From: JAFGXW01 sp964634385
GTDB lineage: Bacteria > Bacillota_I > Bacilli_A > Izemoplasmatales > Izemoplasmataceae
Assembly (NCBI GenBank): GCA_964634385.1
Contig: CAZWIZ010000009.1
Location: 1 to 64,000 of the forward strand
DNA length: 64,000 nucleotides
Reading direction: 5' to 3'
Of the stretch, positions 54,056 through 62,901 are shown one piece after another (position 1 is the first letter of the stretch; every line of letters begins with the position of its first letter). The notes under the pieces are model-generated. The model saw only the letters and a program-made list of their open reading frames with translations, ran no database searches and was not told the origin of the DNA. Both the position numbers and the translations under genes were made by a program.

Positions 54056-55898
54056 TAAAAATAAAAAAGCTCCTCAAGGATTTACACCAGGACGTGGACG
54101 TGGACATGGGCCAATGGGTGGATCTTCAATTGTTGAAAAACCTAAAAACTTTAAAGAATCTATGAAAAATCTTTTAAGATATATTCGTCAATATAATGTC
54201 TTAATGATTATTGCGATAATCTTCGCAATTGGTGGAACTATATTTAGTATTGTTGGTCCAAAACTATTAGGTAATATGACTAACGAAGTACAGATTGCAA
54301 TTTTTAATAGCCAACCAATGGATTTAGAAAAGATTAGAAACATTGCAATCTTATTGATTGTATTATATATACTAAGTTATATTTCGACATTAGCACAAGG
54401 TATTATAATGAATATTGTGACTCAAAAAATAAGCAAAAAACTACGCACTGATATTTCAGCAAAATTAAACCGTTTACCTCTTAACTATTTTGATACAAGA
54501 AGTTATGGTGATATTTTAAGTATTGTAACTAATGATGTAGATACTATAGGTCAAACATTAAATCGATCATTAACCTCACTAATTGTCTCTATCACATCAA
54601 TTATTGGTGTAATTGTAATGATGCTAACAATTAATGTACTACTCGCTTTAATTATAGTCTTATTAGTTCCGTTAAGTATGCTTTTAATGTCGTTAATAAT
54701 GAAATTTAGTCAAAAGTATTTCCGTGTTTACCAAAACGGTCTTGGAGCTATAAATGGACATATTGAAGAAATATATACAGGACATAATATTATTAAAGTA
54801 TTTAATGCTAACAAAAAATCTAAGAAAGATTTTGATGAGTTAAATAAGACGTTATACGAAGGATCATGGAAAAGTCAATTCTATAGTGGTTTAATGAGAC
54901 CCATTATAAATTTAATTGGTAATCTTAGTTATATCGTAGTAGGAGTTATAGGAGGAATACTTGCATTTTCAGGTAAAATCTTAATTGGTGGTATTCAAAG
55001 TATGCTTCAATACGTTCAAAGATTGACTCAACCGTTAATGAGCATTGCTCAATCTTTAAATCAACTTCAGTCTACTGCTGCTGCTGCAGAACGTGTATTT
55101 TCATTTTTAGAAACTGATGAGTTAACTGATGAATCAGATTTACTCACTGTTGATAGTAATTCTTCAGGTGATATTGAATTTTCTCATGTTAAATTTGGAT
55201 ATAACAAAGATACAATAGTTATTAATGATTTTAATGTTAAAATTAAAGATGGACAGAAAATCGCTATTGTCGGACCAACAGGGGCTGGAAAAACTACTAT
55301 AGTTAACTTATTAATGCGTTTTTATGAACTTAATAGTGGAGATATCAAAATTAATGGTGTATCTACTAAAAAAATTAAACGTCAAGATGTTCATGCATTA
55401 TTTGGAATGGTTCTTCAAGACTCTTGGTTATTTAAAGGAACAATCAAAGAAAATCTAACATATGGTAATCCATCTGTTTCTATGGACGAAGTAATAAAAG
55501 CATGTAAAATTAGTAATATTCACCATTTTATTGAATCATTACCGGGTGGATATAATATGGTTATTGATGAAGATTCATCAATTTCGCAAGGGCAAAAACA
55601 ACTTTTAACTATTGCACGTGCTACAATTGCTAATCCACCTATGTTAATTTTAGATGAAGCAACTTCAAATGTTGATACTAGAACTGAAATTTTGATACAA
55701 AAAGCAATGGATTCTTTAATGAAAGGTCGTACTACTTTCATTATTGCTCATCGTCTTTCAACAATTAAAAATGCTGATGTAATATTAGTTATGAAAGATG
55801 GCGATGTAATTGAAACTGGAAATCATGAAAAATTATTAAGTCAAAATGGATTTTACGCAGATTTATATAACAGCCAATTTGATACAATTGAAAAATAA
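54048..55898 (+). CDS. Heterodimeric multidrug ABC exporter, catalytic half
   Basis: A 616-residue half-transporter. A Gly/Arg-rich N-terminal tail (GFTPGRGRGHGPMGG, about 10-24) precedes the six-helix domain (about 50-350) and ATPase domain: Walker A GPTGAGKTT, Walker B LILDEATSNVD with the catalytic Glu, canonical AHRLS H-loop. Its signature is the degenerate ISQGQK, complementary to the intact signature of the partner, so one full catalytic site forms, as in BmrCD/LmrCD. AGGAGG lies 7 nt before the ATG at 54048 inside the partner gene; an upstream ATG at 53994 is not preferred. Confidence 0.93.
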   Translation: MANKNKKAPQGFTPGRGRGHGPMGGSSIVEKPKNFKESMKNLLRYIRQYNVLMIIAIIFAIGGTIFSIVGPKLLGNMTNEVQIAIFNSQPMDLEKIRNIAILLIVLYILSYISTLAQGIIMNIVTQKISKKLRTDISAKLNRLPLNYFDTRSYGDILSIVTNDVDTIGQTLNRSLTSLIVSITSIIGVIVMMLTINVLLALIIVLLVPLSMLLMSLIMKFSQKYFRVYQNGLGAINGHIEEIYTGHNIIKVFNANKKSKKDFDELNKTLYEGSWKSQFYSGLMRPIINLIGNLSYIVVGVIGGILAFSGKILIGGIQSMLQYVQRLTQPLMSIAQSLNQLQSTAAAAERVFSFLETDELTDESDLLTVDSNSSGDIEFSHVKFGYNKDTIVINDFNVKIKDGQKIAIVGPTGAGKTTIVNLLMRFYELNSGDIKINGVSTKKIKRQDVHALFGMVLQDSWLFKGTIKENLTYGNPSVSMDEVIKACKISNIHHFIESLPGGYNMVIDEDSSISQGQKQLLTIARATIANPPMLILDEATSNVDTRTEILIQKAMDSLMKGRTTFIIAHRLSTIKNADVILVMKDGDVIETGNHEKLLSQNGFYADLYNSQFDTIEK

Positions 55899-55910
55899 AA
55901 TATTTAATTA

Positions 55911-55952
55911 AAAAAGGTTCTCTTCATTTTATTTATTGAAGAGAACCTTTTT
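55911..55952. terminator. Bidirectional terminator between ABC exporter and ankyrin gene
   Basis: Perfect 16-bp stem AAAAAGGTTCTCTTCA / TGAAGAGAACCTTTTT with 10-nt loop; it includes the ankyrin stop codon. Confidence 0.92.
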
Positions 55953-57132
55953 TTAATATTTCAAATACTTCTATATTTTGATTATACTTAGCTAATTCAA
56001 GTACAGTGTAACCACCGTACTTTTTATTAAAATCAATATCTTTTTTTAATAGATGTTTAATAATTTCTAAATCCCCAACAATTGTTGCATAATAAATAGC
56101 ATCATCATTAAATTTATCAATATTATAAATCGAAGCATTATATTGTAATAATTTTTCTACTAAATATGGTTCTCTATTAGCTATGGCATAAAATAATGCT
56201 GTATTACCAAAAATATCTGGCTCATTAACATTTGAAATAGGAACTAATGCATCAGCTTTATCAAATTCATTCATTAAAATACTAAAAGTTAATAAATTAC
56301 TTTTTAATTTTATTTGATATTCTTTATTATTTTTTAATTTATTAAATATTTCAATAGATTCATAGCAGTCCTTTAAAACAGCTAAATCATAAGGAGATTG
56401 TCCATATTTATTTTTATCATAACTTGTTAATCCATGTTTTAAAAATAAAGAAACCATATCAGTATGAGGATGTTCAATAGCAATGTGAAGTGGAGTAAAC
56501 TGATACTGACTTTTTGAATAAGGATTAACACCTTGTTTAATTAAATATTCAGCAATATCAACTGTTGAATATAAAGCGGCATAGTGATGAGTTGATTGAA
56601 GTCTAATATCAAGAGAATTTACAATTGCCCCTTGTTCGACTAAAAATTTAACTGCTTTAATCTTTTTACTTCTAACTGCATATTGAATCATCGAAGTCCT
56701 ATTCTCGTCTACAGCGTAAATATCGGCGTGATAATCTATCAATATTTTTAAAACTTCTACTCTTCCTTTAAAAGCAGCTCGATGAAGTGGTGTTTGGAGA
56801 GAACTGTTTTTAAAGTTAGGATCAGCATTATTATTTAGTAAAAGTTTAACAATAGCGATATCACCCATATAAGAGGAAATATGAAGTGGTGTTTCATTAT
56901 ATTTATCTCCAATATTTGGGTTTAGTCCTAATTTAAGTAATAATTCCATAGAATGAAATGCTTTATTTCGTGATGCTAAATGTAAAAGTGTTTGTAATCT
57001 ATCATCCTTAATAAAAAGATCGTTATCCGATTTATAATACTTAACAATATACTTTGTATCATTTGTTAATGCAGCGATAAATATTGAATTACTCATTCCA
57101 TTTCCATAATTTAAATAATTGTCTAAATTAAT
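55933..57132 (-). CDS. Ankyrin-repeat protein, possibly with an ATT start
   Basis: About 400 residues made almost wholly of some ten or eleven 33-residue ankyrin repeats (for example TPLHISSYMGDIAIVKLLL, TPLHRAAFKGRVEVLKILI, TPLHIAIEHPHTDMVSLFL). No signal peptide or membrane helix. Likely a protein-binding scaffold; the partner is unknown. The start is odd: the strong AGGAGG (57146-57141) is 8 nt from an in-frame ATT (57132-57130), and the only in-frame GTG (57141) overlaps it; the first in-frame ATG is at 57096. The start given is the ATT. Confidence 0.8.
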   Translation of the reverse strand: MNLDNYLNYGNGMSNSIFIAALTNDTKYIVKYYKSDNDLFIKDDRLQTLLHLASRNKAFHSMELLLKLGLNPNIGDKYNETPLHISSYMGDIAIVKLLLNNNADPNFKNSSLQTPLHRAAFKGRVEVLKILIDYHADIYAVDENRTSMIQYAVRSKKIKAVKFLVEQGAIVNSLDIRLQSTHHYAALYSTVDIAEYLIKQGVNPYSKSQYQFTPLHIAIEHPHTDMVSLFLKHGLTSYDKNKYGQSPYDLAVLKDCYESIEIFNKLKNNKEYQIKLKSNLLTFSILMNEFDKADALVPISNVNEPDIFGNTALFYAIANREPYLVEKLLQYNASIYNIDKFNDDAIYYATIVGDLEIIKHLLKKDIDFNKKYGGYTVLELAKYNQNIEVFEILKKGSLQ

Positions 57133-57173
57133 CTTAACCACCTCCTCATATATAAAAAAAATACCATATAATC

Positions 57174-57209
57174 AAAAAAAATACTACAAATTAATGTAGT
57201 ATTTTTTTT
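57174..57209 (-). terminator. Terminator of hup
   Basis: Perfect 15-bp stem AAAAAAAATACTACA / TGTAGTATTTTTTTT, 6-nt loop, 16 bp after the hup stop. Confidence 0.9.
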
Positions 57210-57224
57210 ATTTTCTATTAATTA

Positions 57225-57497
57225 TTATCTAACTGCGTCTTTTAAAACTTTACCAGCTTTGAAAGCAGGTGATTTTTGTGCAGGAATATTAATTTTTTCG
57301 TTAGTTCTTGGGTTATGCCCAACTCTTGCTTTACGATTTCTTACTTCAAAAGTTCCAAATCCTGTAAGTACAACTTTTTCCCCTGCAACTAATGATGCTT
57401 GAATAGCTTTTAATGTAGAATTCAATGCTAATTCAGAATCTTTTTTAGTTAACCCTGACACTTCTGCAATTTTTGAAATTAATTCAGTTTTGTTCAT
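57225..57497 (-). CDS. hup: DNA-binding protein HU
   Basis: A 90-residue histone-like protein of canonical length. It has the helical N-terminus (MNKTELISKIAEVSGL), the FGTFEVRNRKARVGHNPRTNEKI arm region with the conserved GHNPRT, and the AFKAGKVLKDAV end. AAGGAGG lies 7-8 nt before the ATG. Own terminator. Its position after gpsA-der-rpsA-cmk is a conserved Firmicutes arrangement. Confidence 0.97.
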   Translation of the reverse strand: MNKTELISKIAEVSGLTKKDSELALNSTLKAIQASLVAGEKVVLTGFGTFEVRNRKARVGHNPRTNEKINIPAQKSPAFKAGKVLKDAVR

Positions 57498-57584
57498 ACC
57501 ATTACCTCCTTTTTGATTTTTCTAACTATAGTATAGCAAGTACACGGCCTCATTGCAAGACATTTTCGATTTTTGTATTTAAAA

Positions 57585-57610
57585 ACCACAAATTAATAAA
57601 AATTTGTGGT
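57585..57610 (-). terminator. Terminator of the cmk-rpsA-der-gpsA operon
   Basis: 10-bp stem ACCACAAATT / AATTTGTGGT, 6-nt loop, then TTTTT on the minus strand; 73 bp after the gpsA stop. Confidence 0.85.
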
Positions 57611-57682
57611 CAATATCGTTACTTGGCTACACAACTTAATAAAAGCGCTTTTAAACTAGTATTAACTCATACACTAATCTTT

Positions 57683-58675
57683 TCATTCTGCTTTCGAGCT
57701 TCTACCAAGAAGCATTTTTGTAGCATCATCAGAACTTAAATCATTAAATAAAACTTCGTATATAGCGCTAATTATAGGCAAATCTAGATTTTTTTCTTTT
57801 GCGAAACGATAAGCTGCTTCACAAGTTCTTATGCCTTCTACAACCATTGTCATTGAGGCAAGTGTCTCTTTCAAATCTTTACCATGACCAATTTTATAAC
57901 CTGCTTGAAAGTTACGAGAATGCTCACTAGTACAAGTTACAATCAAATCGCCAATTCCTGTTAATCCCATTAGACTTTTTGGGTCCGCACCATATATCTC
58001 GTAAAATTTTTGCATTTCAACAAGTCCTCTAGTAATTAAAGCGGCTCGAGCATTATCTCCAAGTCCTTTACCAGCAATCAATCCAGAAGCAAGTGCAAAA
58101 ATGTTTTTTAATGCTCCACCCATTTCAGCACCTTTAAGATCTGTTGATGTATAAACACGAAAATATTTTGTATTGTGAAAAAGATCTTGAACAAAAATAG
58201 CGTTAGTTTCTTCTTCACTTGCGGCAGTAATAGCAGTCGTTAACCCTCTAATTACTTCTTCAGCATGACTTGGTCCACTAAGTGAGACAAATCCTTTTAA
58301 ATATTTTGGTGAAATCATTTCTGTAAATATTTCAGAAATTCTCAAAAAAGTTTCTGGTTCTATTCCTTTAGCTGCATTAACAATTAATTTTGGTGTTTTA
58401 ATATATTTATTAGCTTCAGTTATTGCTTTTCGTAGTACCTTTGTTGGTACTACAAAAAGAAGAATATCGGAAAAGGTAATTGCTTCTTTCATATTGGATG
58501 TTGCTTTAATATCCTTAGGAATATCTTCATTAAGTTGTAAACATATATGAAGATTATTTATTTTATCAACTATTTTTTCATTAACATCATATACTAATAC
58601 TTCATGACTGTTATCACTTAGAACTTTTGATAATCCTAACCCCCATGATCCCCCACCAATAACTGTTATTTTCAT
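57683..58675 (-). CDS. gpsA: Glycerol-3-phosphate dehydrogenase [NAD(P)+]
   Basis: About 330 residues; reduces dihydroxyacetone phosphate to sn-glycerol-3-phosphate for lipid synthesis. N-terminal VIGGGSWGLGLS, then SGPSHAEEV, catalytic Lys in LKGAEMGGALKNIFAL, and NARAALITRGLVEM. A GTG at 58684 overlaps der; the ATG at 58675 gives the usual MKITVIGGGSWG beginning and is preferred. Last gene of the cmk-rpsA-der-gpsA operon. Confidence 0.95.
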   Translation of the reverse strand: MKITVIGGGSWGLGLSKVLSDNSHEVLVYDVNEKIVDKINNLHICLQLNEDIPKDIKATSNMKEAITFSDILLFVVPTKVLRKAITEANKYIKTPKLIVNAAKGIEPETFLRISEIFTEMISPKYLKGFVSLSGPSHAEEVIRGLTTAITAASEEETNAIFVQDLFHNTKYFRVYTSTDLKGAEMGGALKNIFALASGLIAGKGLGDNARAALITRGLVEMQKFYEIYGADPKSLMGLTGIGDLIVTCTSEHSRNFQAGYKIGHGKDLKETLASMTMVVEGIRTCEAAYRFAKEKNLDLPIISAIYEVLFNDLSSDDATKMLLGRSSKAE

Positions 58676-58676
58676 C

Positions 58677-59984
58677 TTAATCACGCTTTCTTAAAATTAA
58701 TTTTATTGGTGTCCCTTCAAAATTAAATGATTCTCTTAAGCGATTTTGTAAATATCTTTTATAACTAAAATGCATACAATTTTCATCATTTACAAACAAA
58801 ATAAAAGTTGGTGGTTTTGAAGAAACTTGAGTTGCATAATATACTTTTAAAACTTGTCCATTATGTTTTTTAGGGGGATTAACATACATTGCATCTAATA
58901 CAACGTCGTTCATCACGCTTGTTTGAACTCTTCTGCTATAATTTTCAAAAACTTGTTTAATATGTGGAAATAATGTATTTACTCTTTGATGTGTTAATGC
59001 TGACAAAAAGATTAATGGTGCATAAGTAATAAATTGAAAATGAGATCTAAGTTCTTTTTCCCATCTTCCCATAGTTGATGTATTTTTTTCAACTGTGTCC
59101 CATTTATTAACAACTAAAATAATACCTTTTCCAGCATCAACTGCGTATCCTGCTATTTTTTTATCTTGTTCTCTTATACCTGTTTCTGCATCGATTAAGA
59201 TTAAACAAATATCAGATCTATCAATAGCACTTAAAGCTCTTAAAACACTATATTTTTCAGCGTTTTCATAAACTTTACCTCTTTTTCTTAATCCAGCAGT
59301 ATCAATAACAACATAATCTTGATTGTCATATGAGAAAAGACTATCAATTGAATCTCTTGTAGTTCCTTCAATTTTAGAAACAATAACTCTTTTCTCTCCG
59401 AGCAAAGAGTTAGTTAATGATGATTTTCCAACATTTGGTCTTCCAATTATACAAAGTTTTATTCTATCTTCAGCATATTCTTTATCTTCAATGGTTGGTA
59501 AATCATGAATAATTTTATCTAATAAATCACCAATTCCAACACCGTGTTTACTACTTATCGGAATTGGATCTCCTAATCCTAAAGAATAAAATTCATACAT
59601 TGTATCTGTAAGACTTATATCGTCTGCTTTATTCAAGGCAACTACAACAGGTTTTCTTGATTTATAAAGCATTCTAGCGATATACATATCTTCATCAGTA
59701 ATTCCAGATCTAATATCACATAATAGTATTATTAAATCTGCTTCTTCAATAGCTATCTCTGTTTGACTCTTTATTTCATGAATAAAAGGGGCATCTTCAA
59801 AGTCGATGCCTCCCGTATCAATAATATTAAATTGTCTTGTTAGCCACTCACCTTTACTATAGATACGATCCCTAGTAATTCCAGGTTCATCATCTGTAAT
59901 AGCTAAGCGGCTACCAATTATTCTGTTGAATAATGTTGATTTACCAACATTCGGTCTTCCAACAATGGCAACTGTAGGTAACAT
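58677..59984 (-). CDS. der: Ribosome biogenesis GTPase Der (EngA)
   Basis: A 435-residue tandem GTPase for 50S subunit maturation. G-domain 1: GRPNVGKSTLF (about 8-18), DTGG, NKAD. G-domain 2: GRPNVGKSSL (about 180-189), DTAGL, NKWD. The C-terminal KH-like domain carries NPPKKHNGQVLKVYYATQ. Length and domain order are canonical. Follows rpsA by 16 bp. Confidence 0.97.
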   Translation of the reverse strand: MLPTVAIVGRPNVGKSTLFNRIIGSRLAITDDEPGITRDRIYSKGEWLTRQFNIIDTGGIDFEDAPFIHEIKSQTEIAIEEADLIILLCDIRSGITDEDMYIARMLYKSRKPVVVALNKADDISLTDTMYEFYSLGLGDPIPISSKHGVGIGDLLDKIIHDLPTIEDKEYAEDRIKLCIIGRPNVGKSSLTNSLLGEKRVIVSKIEGTTRDSIDSLFSYDNQDYVVIDTAGLRKRGKVYENAEKYSVLRALSAIDRSDICLILIDAETGIREQDKKIAGYAVDAGKGIILVVNKWDTVEKNTSTMGRWEKELRSHFQFITYAPLIFLSALTHQRVNTLFPHIKQVFENYSRRVQTSVMNDVVLDAMYVNPPKKHNGQVLKVYYATQVSSKPPTFILFVNDENCMHFSYKRYLQNRLRESFNFEGTPIKLILRKRD

Positions 59985-60000
59985 AATACCAAATCCTTTA

Positions 60001-61371
60001 TTATTTTAAGTCTTTTAATTTATCTCCGAACAAATCTCCGATTGTCGTTTTTTGTGCTTTTTCTTCAGTTTTTAAATATTCAGCAAATTCTTTCTTTTGT
60101 TTTTCATCTAATAATTGTTTAATAGAAACAACCATTTTCCATTCTTTTTTATCAACTTCTAATACTAACACATTAATTACTTCTTCAAATTTTAAAACAT
60201 CGCTAACTTTATCTACTCTTTCGGCACTTATTTCACCAATTGGTAAATAAGCTTTTACACCTTGAATTTTAACGATTGCTCCACGTGCTTGAATTTCTTC
60301 GACTATTCCTGAAACTTCTTCACCGTTTTTAACGGTAACGTCATTCCAAGGATTATATGATAAATGTTTTTTAGATAACCCCATTTTTCTGTTTTCAGGA
60401 TTAATACTTATAATTTGTAATTCAAGTTCACTCCCAACTTCAACTTCACCAGCTAAATTAGTTTTAGGATCCCATGAATAATCATTACTACTAATTAATC
60501 CGACAACATCACGAGCAACTTCTACTAACATACCCTTAGCCATTTTGCGGACAATTTTACCTGTTATTTTATCGCCAACTTTATGTTCTTCTGCATAAAG
60601 TTGCCAAGGTGTTTTAAGAAGTTTTTTAATACTTAATCCAACACGTTTTTTATCTAATCTAATAATTTCAACTTTTACTGTTTCTCCAACTGATAAAACA
60701 TCAGATACTTTAGTTACTTGGTGATGAGATATTTGTGATATATGAACTAATCCTTCGGTAATTCCAATTGAAACAAAAGCACCAAAATCAACAACTCTAA
60801 CTACTTTCCCTTCAAGGACTTGTCCAATTTTAAATGTTTTAAATTCTTCTTCTTTTTGAATTCTTAAATCTTCTTCTATTAATTTTCTTCTTGAAACAAT
60901 AATTTTACGATATCCTGTTTCAATAATAGTACATTCTAATGTTTTATTTTCAAAGTCAGCTGCTTCTACTCTTTTAGTATCAATTTGTGATAATGGCATA
61001 AACATTTCAACACCATCATGAACAACAACTAATCCACCTTTTGTGATTAATTTTACTTTCACTTTAATACGTTCGTTTTTGCCAACTAAATCTCCATATT
61101 TATTACGTTTTTCATCTCTTAAGATATCAATTCTTGATAATAGTATTTGTTGAGGGTCATCACGATCAATACGTCTGATTTTAGCAGTAATCATATCTCC
61201 TTCTTTAACAACATCTTTACATGAATCTATTTCATCTAAAGTTAATGCTTTCTTATGAATTACTCCCTCAGAAAATGCTTTTAAATCTACATAGACTGAT
61301 TCATCAGTTACATAGAATACCTTTCCCTCAACCACCATTCCTACTTTAACTTTCTTCATTTCAAAATCCAT
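60001..61371 (-). CDS. rpsA: 30S ribosomal protein S1-like protein with S1 domains
   Basis: A 456-residue RNA-binding protein with about five S1 domains (roughly 9-76, 93-160, 178-246, 264-332, 349-417). The third is the most canonical (GKVVRVVDFGAFVSIGITEGLVHISQIS). Firmicutes S1 homologues of this size (YpfD type) sit directly after cmk and before der, as here. AGAGGAAG lies 7 nt before the ATG; the gap to cmk is 1 bp. Confidence 0.93.
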   Translation of the reverse strand: MDFEMKKVKVGMVVEGKVFYVTDESVYVDLKAFSEGVIHKKALTLDEIDSCKDVVKEGDMITAKIRRIDRDDPQQILLSRIDILRDEKRNKYGDLVGKNERIKVKVKLITKGGLVVVHDGVEMFMPLSQIDTKRVEAADFENKTLECTIIETGYRKIIVSRRKLIEEDLRIQKEEEFKTFKIGQVLEGKVVRVVDFGAFVSIGITEGLVHISQISHHQVTKVSDVLSVGETVKVEIIRLDKKRVGLSIKKLLKTPWQLYAEEHKVGDKITGKIVRKMAKGMLVEVARDVVGLISSNDYSWDPKTNLAGEVEVGSELELQIISINPENRKMGLSKKHLSYNPWNDVTVKNGEEVSGIVEEIQARGAIVKIQGVKAYLPIGEISAERVDKVSDVLKFEEVINVLVLEVDKKEWKMVVSIKQLLDEKQKKEFAEYLKTEEKAQKTTIGDLFGDKLKDLK

Positions 61372-61372
61372 G

Positions 61373-62026
61373 TTAATCTTCCTCTCGTACTGTCTTAATA
61401 ATTAACGCTACAACTTCATCAATCGTCAAATGTGATGTGTCAATCTCAATAGCATCATCAGCCGGTTTTAACGGGCTATGTATTCTTGTAGTGTCTAGAT
61501 AGTCTCTTCTTTCTATTTCTATTTCAATTGTAAATAAATTGCTTTCTATCTTTCTTTCTAAATTATCTAAATATCTTCTTTCAGCTCTTTTTTTAATTGA
61601 AGCTGTTAAAAAGAATTTAAAATCAGCATTAGGTAAAACTTTATATCCAATATCTCTTCCATCCATTACAACACTATGTTTTTTAGCCATTTTTTGTTGC
61701 ATTTTAACTAAATTGGTTCTAACTGAAAGATGTGATGATACTAATGAAACATGATTTGATACTTTTGTTTCTCTAATTTCTTTAGAAACGTTAACACCAT
61801 CCATAAATAATAATGTATTAATAAATTTAAATTTTGTTTTTTTAACAAAATTAAAAGAATTTTCATCATTCAAATCAATATTTAAATTCATAGCTTTTAA
61901 TGTGATTGCTCGATACATTGCTCCTGTATCAATATAAATATAATTTAATTTTTTAGCGATTAGTTTAGCTATTGTACTTTTTCCAGCTCCAGCAGGTCCA
62001 TCTATCGCTATTTGGATATGATTCAT
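61373..62026 (-). CDS. cmk: Cytidylate kinase
   Basis: About 217 residues; phosphorylates CMP and dCMP. P-loop AIDGPAGAGKSTIAK near the N-terminus, IDTGAMYRA, MDGRDIGYKVLPNADFKFFL and RDYLDTTR are conserved. A longer frame begins at 62047, but the promoter -10 (TATAAT, 62058-62053) places the transcript start at that codon, so the ATG at 62026 after AAAGAGATG is used. First gene of the rpsA-der-gpsA operon. Confidence 0.95.
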   Translation of the reverse strand: MNHIQIAIDGPAGAGKSTIAKLIAKKLNYIYIDTGAMYRAITLKAMNLNIDLNDENSFNFVKKTKFKFINTLLFMDGVNVSKEIRETKVSNHVSLVSSHLSVRTNLVKMQQKMAKKHSVVMDGRDIGYKVLPNADFKFFLTASIKKRAERRYLDNLERKIESNLFTIEIEIERRDYLDTTRIHSPLKPADDAIEIDTSHLTIDEVVALIIKTVREED

Positions 62027-62052
62027 AGTTTCATCTCTTTTCATCATTTTAT

Positions 62053-62061
62053 ATTATAACA
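62053..62061 (-). promoter_or_regulatory. Extended -10 promoter of the cmk operon
   Basis: TGT-TATAAT on the minus strand; no clear -35. It lies 27 bp before the chosen cmk ATG and decides against the longer start. Confidence 0.55.
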
Positions 62062-62145
62062 AAAAACATTATAATATCATAATATATTTTTAATATTATT
62101 TAAATTACTAAAAAATTACAAAACCTACCTTGTTTTCATAAAGTA

Positions 62146-62859
62146 TTATTTAACTAAATTTCGGAGCTGTTTTAATTCATATGGTTTTAATAATCGATGT
62201 TCTCCGGTTTTCATTTTTCCTAATGTTACAAAACCAAATCGAACTCTTTTTAATTTTAAAACTTTATGATTAGTTGCTTCAAACATTTTTTTTACTTGAT
62301 GATATTTTCCCTCAGTAATAATTATTGTTGCCTGTGTTGTTAAATTCTTTTTATTATATGAAACATCTTTTATTCGAGCTTTTTTTGTTTTATAATCCCC
62401 AATTTTTATACCTCGACAAATAGTTGTTGATTCTTCTTTTCGAAGTAAACCTTCTAATTTAACACGATATTCTTTTTCAACATGTTTTTTTGGACTTGTC
62501 ATTAAATTAGTAAAGTCACCATCATTTGTTAATAATAAAACACCTGATGTATCATAATCTAATCTTCCTACTGGATATATTCTTTTTGTAGTTGAAATTA
62601 AATCTAAGACTGTTTTACGTCCGAATTCATCATTTGTTGTACTAACATATCCTTCTGGCTTATATAAAACATAATAGATTTTTTCTTCTGATTTAATTAA
62701 TGTTCCATCAACATGAATAATATCTTTAGAAGAAACTTTTGTTCCAAGTTCAGTTATTATAATATCATTTACTTTTACTTTCCCGGCAGTAATTAATTCT
62801 TCTGCTTTTCTTCGTGATGTGTATCCGCTATTCGCAATTACTTTTTGTAATCTTTCCAT
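62146..62859 (-). CDS. rluB: Ribosomal large subunit pseudouridine synthase B type
   Basis: A 237-residue enzyme. An S4 RNA-binding domain (residues 1-60, MERLQKVIANSGYTSRRKAEELI) precedes the RsuA/RluB catalytic domain with GRLDYDTSG (catalytic Asp at about residue 101) and LYKPEGYVSTT. RluB, E and F and RsuA are close relatives; length and position next to cmk favour RluB. AAGGAG precedes the ATG by about 10 nt. Confidence 0.92.
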   Translation of the reverse strand: MERLQKVIANSGYTSRRKAEELITAGKVKVNDIIITELGTKVSSKDIIHVDGTLIKSEEKIYYVLYKPEGYVSTTNDEFGRKTVLDLISTTKRIYPVGRLDYDTSGVLLLTNDGDFTNLMTSPKKHVEKEYRVKLEGLLRKEESTTICRGIKIGDYKTKKARIKDVSYNKKNLTTQATIIITEGKYHQVKKMFEATNHKVLKLKRVRFGFVTLGKMKTGEHRLLKPYELKQLRNLVK

Positions 62860-62880
62860 TTATTTCATCTCCTTAGAACA

Positions 62881-62901
62881 AAAAGAGGGAGACCCTCTTT
62901 T
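62881..62901 (-). terminator. Terminator after the CorC/CNNM gene
   Basis: 9-bp stem AAAAGAGGG / CCCTCTTTT with 3-nt loop and T-run on the minus strand; overlaps the stop codon at 62900. Confidence 0.85.

Noticed and set aside
57473..57739. 88-codon + strand frame between hup and gpsA
   Set aside because: Antisense to both genes and to the gpsA terminator; no ribosome binding site.
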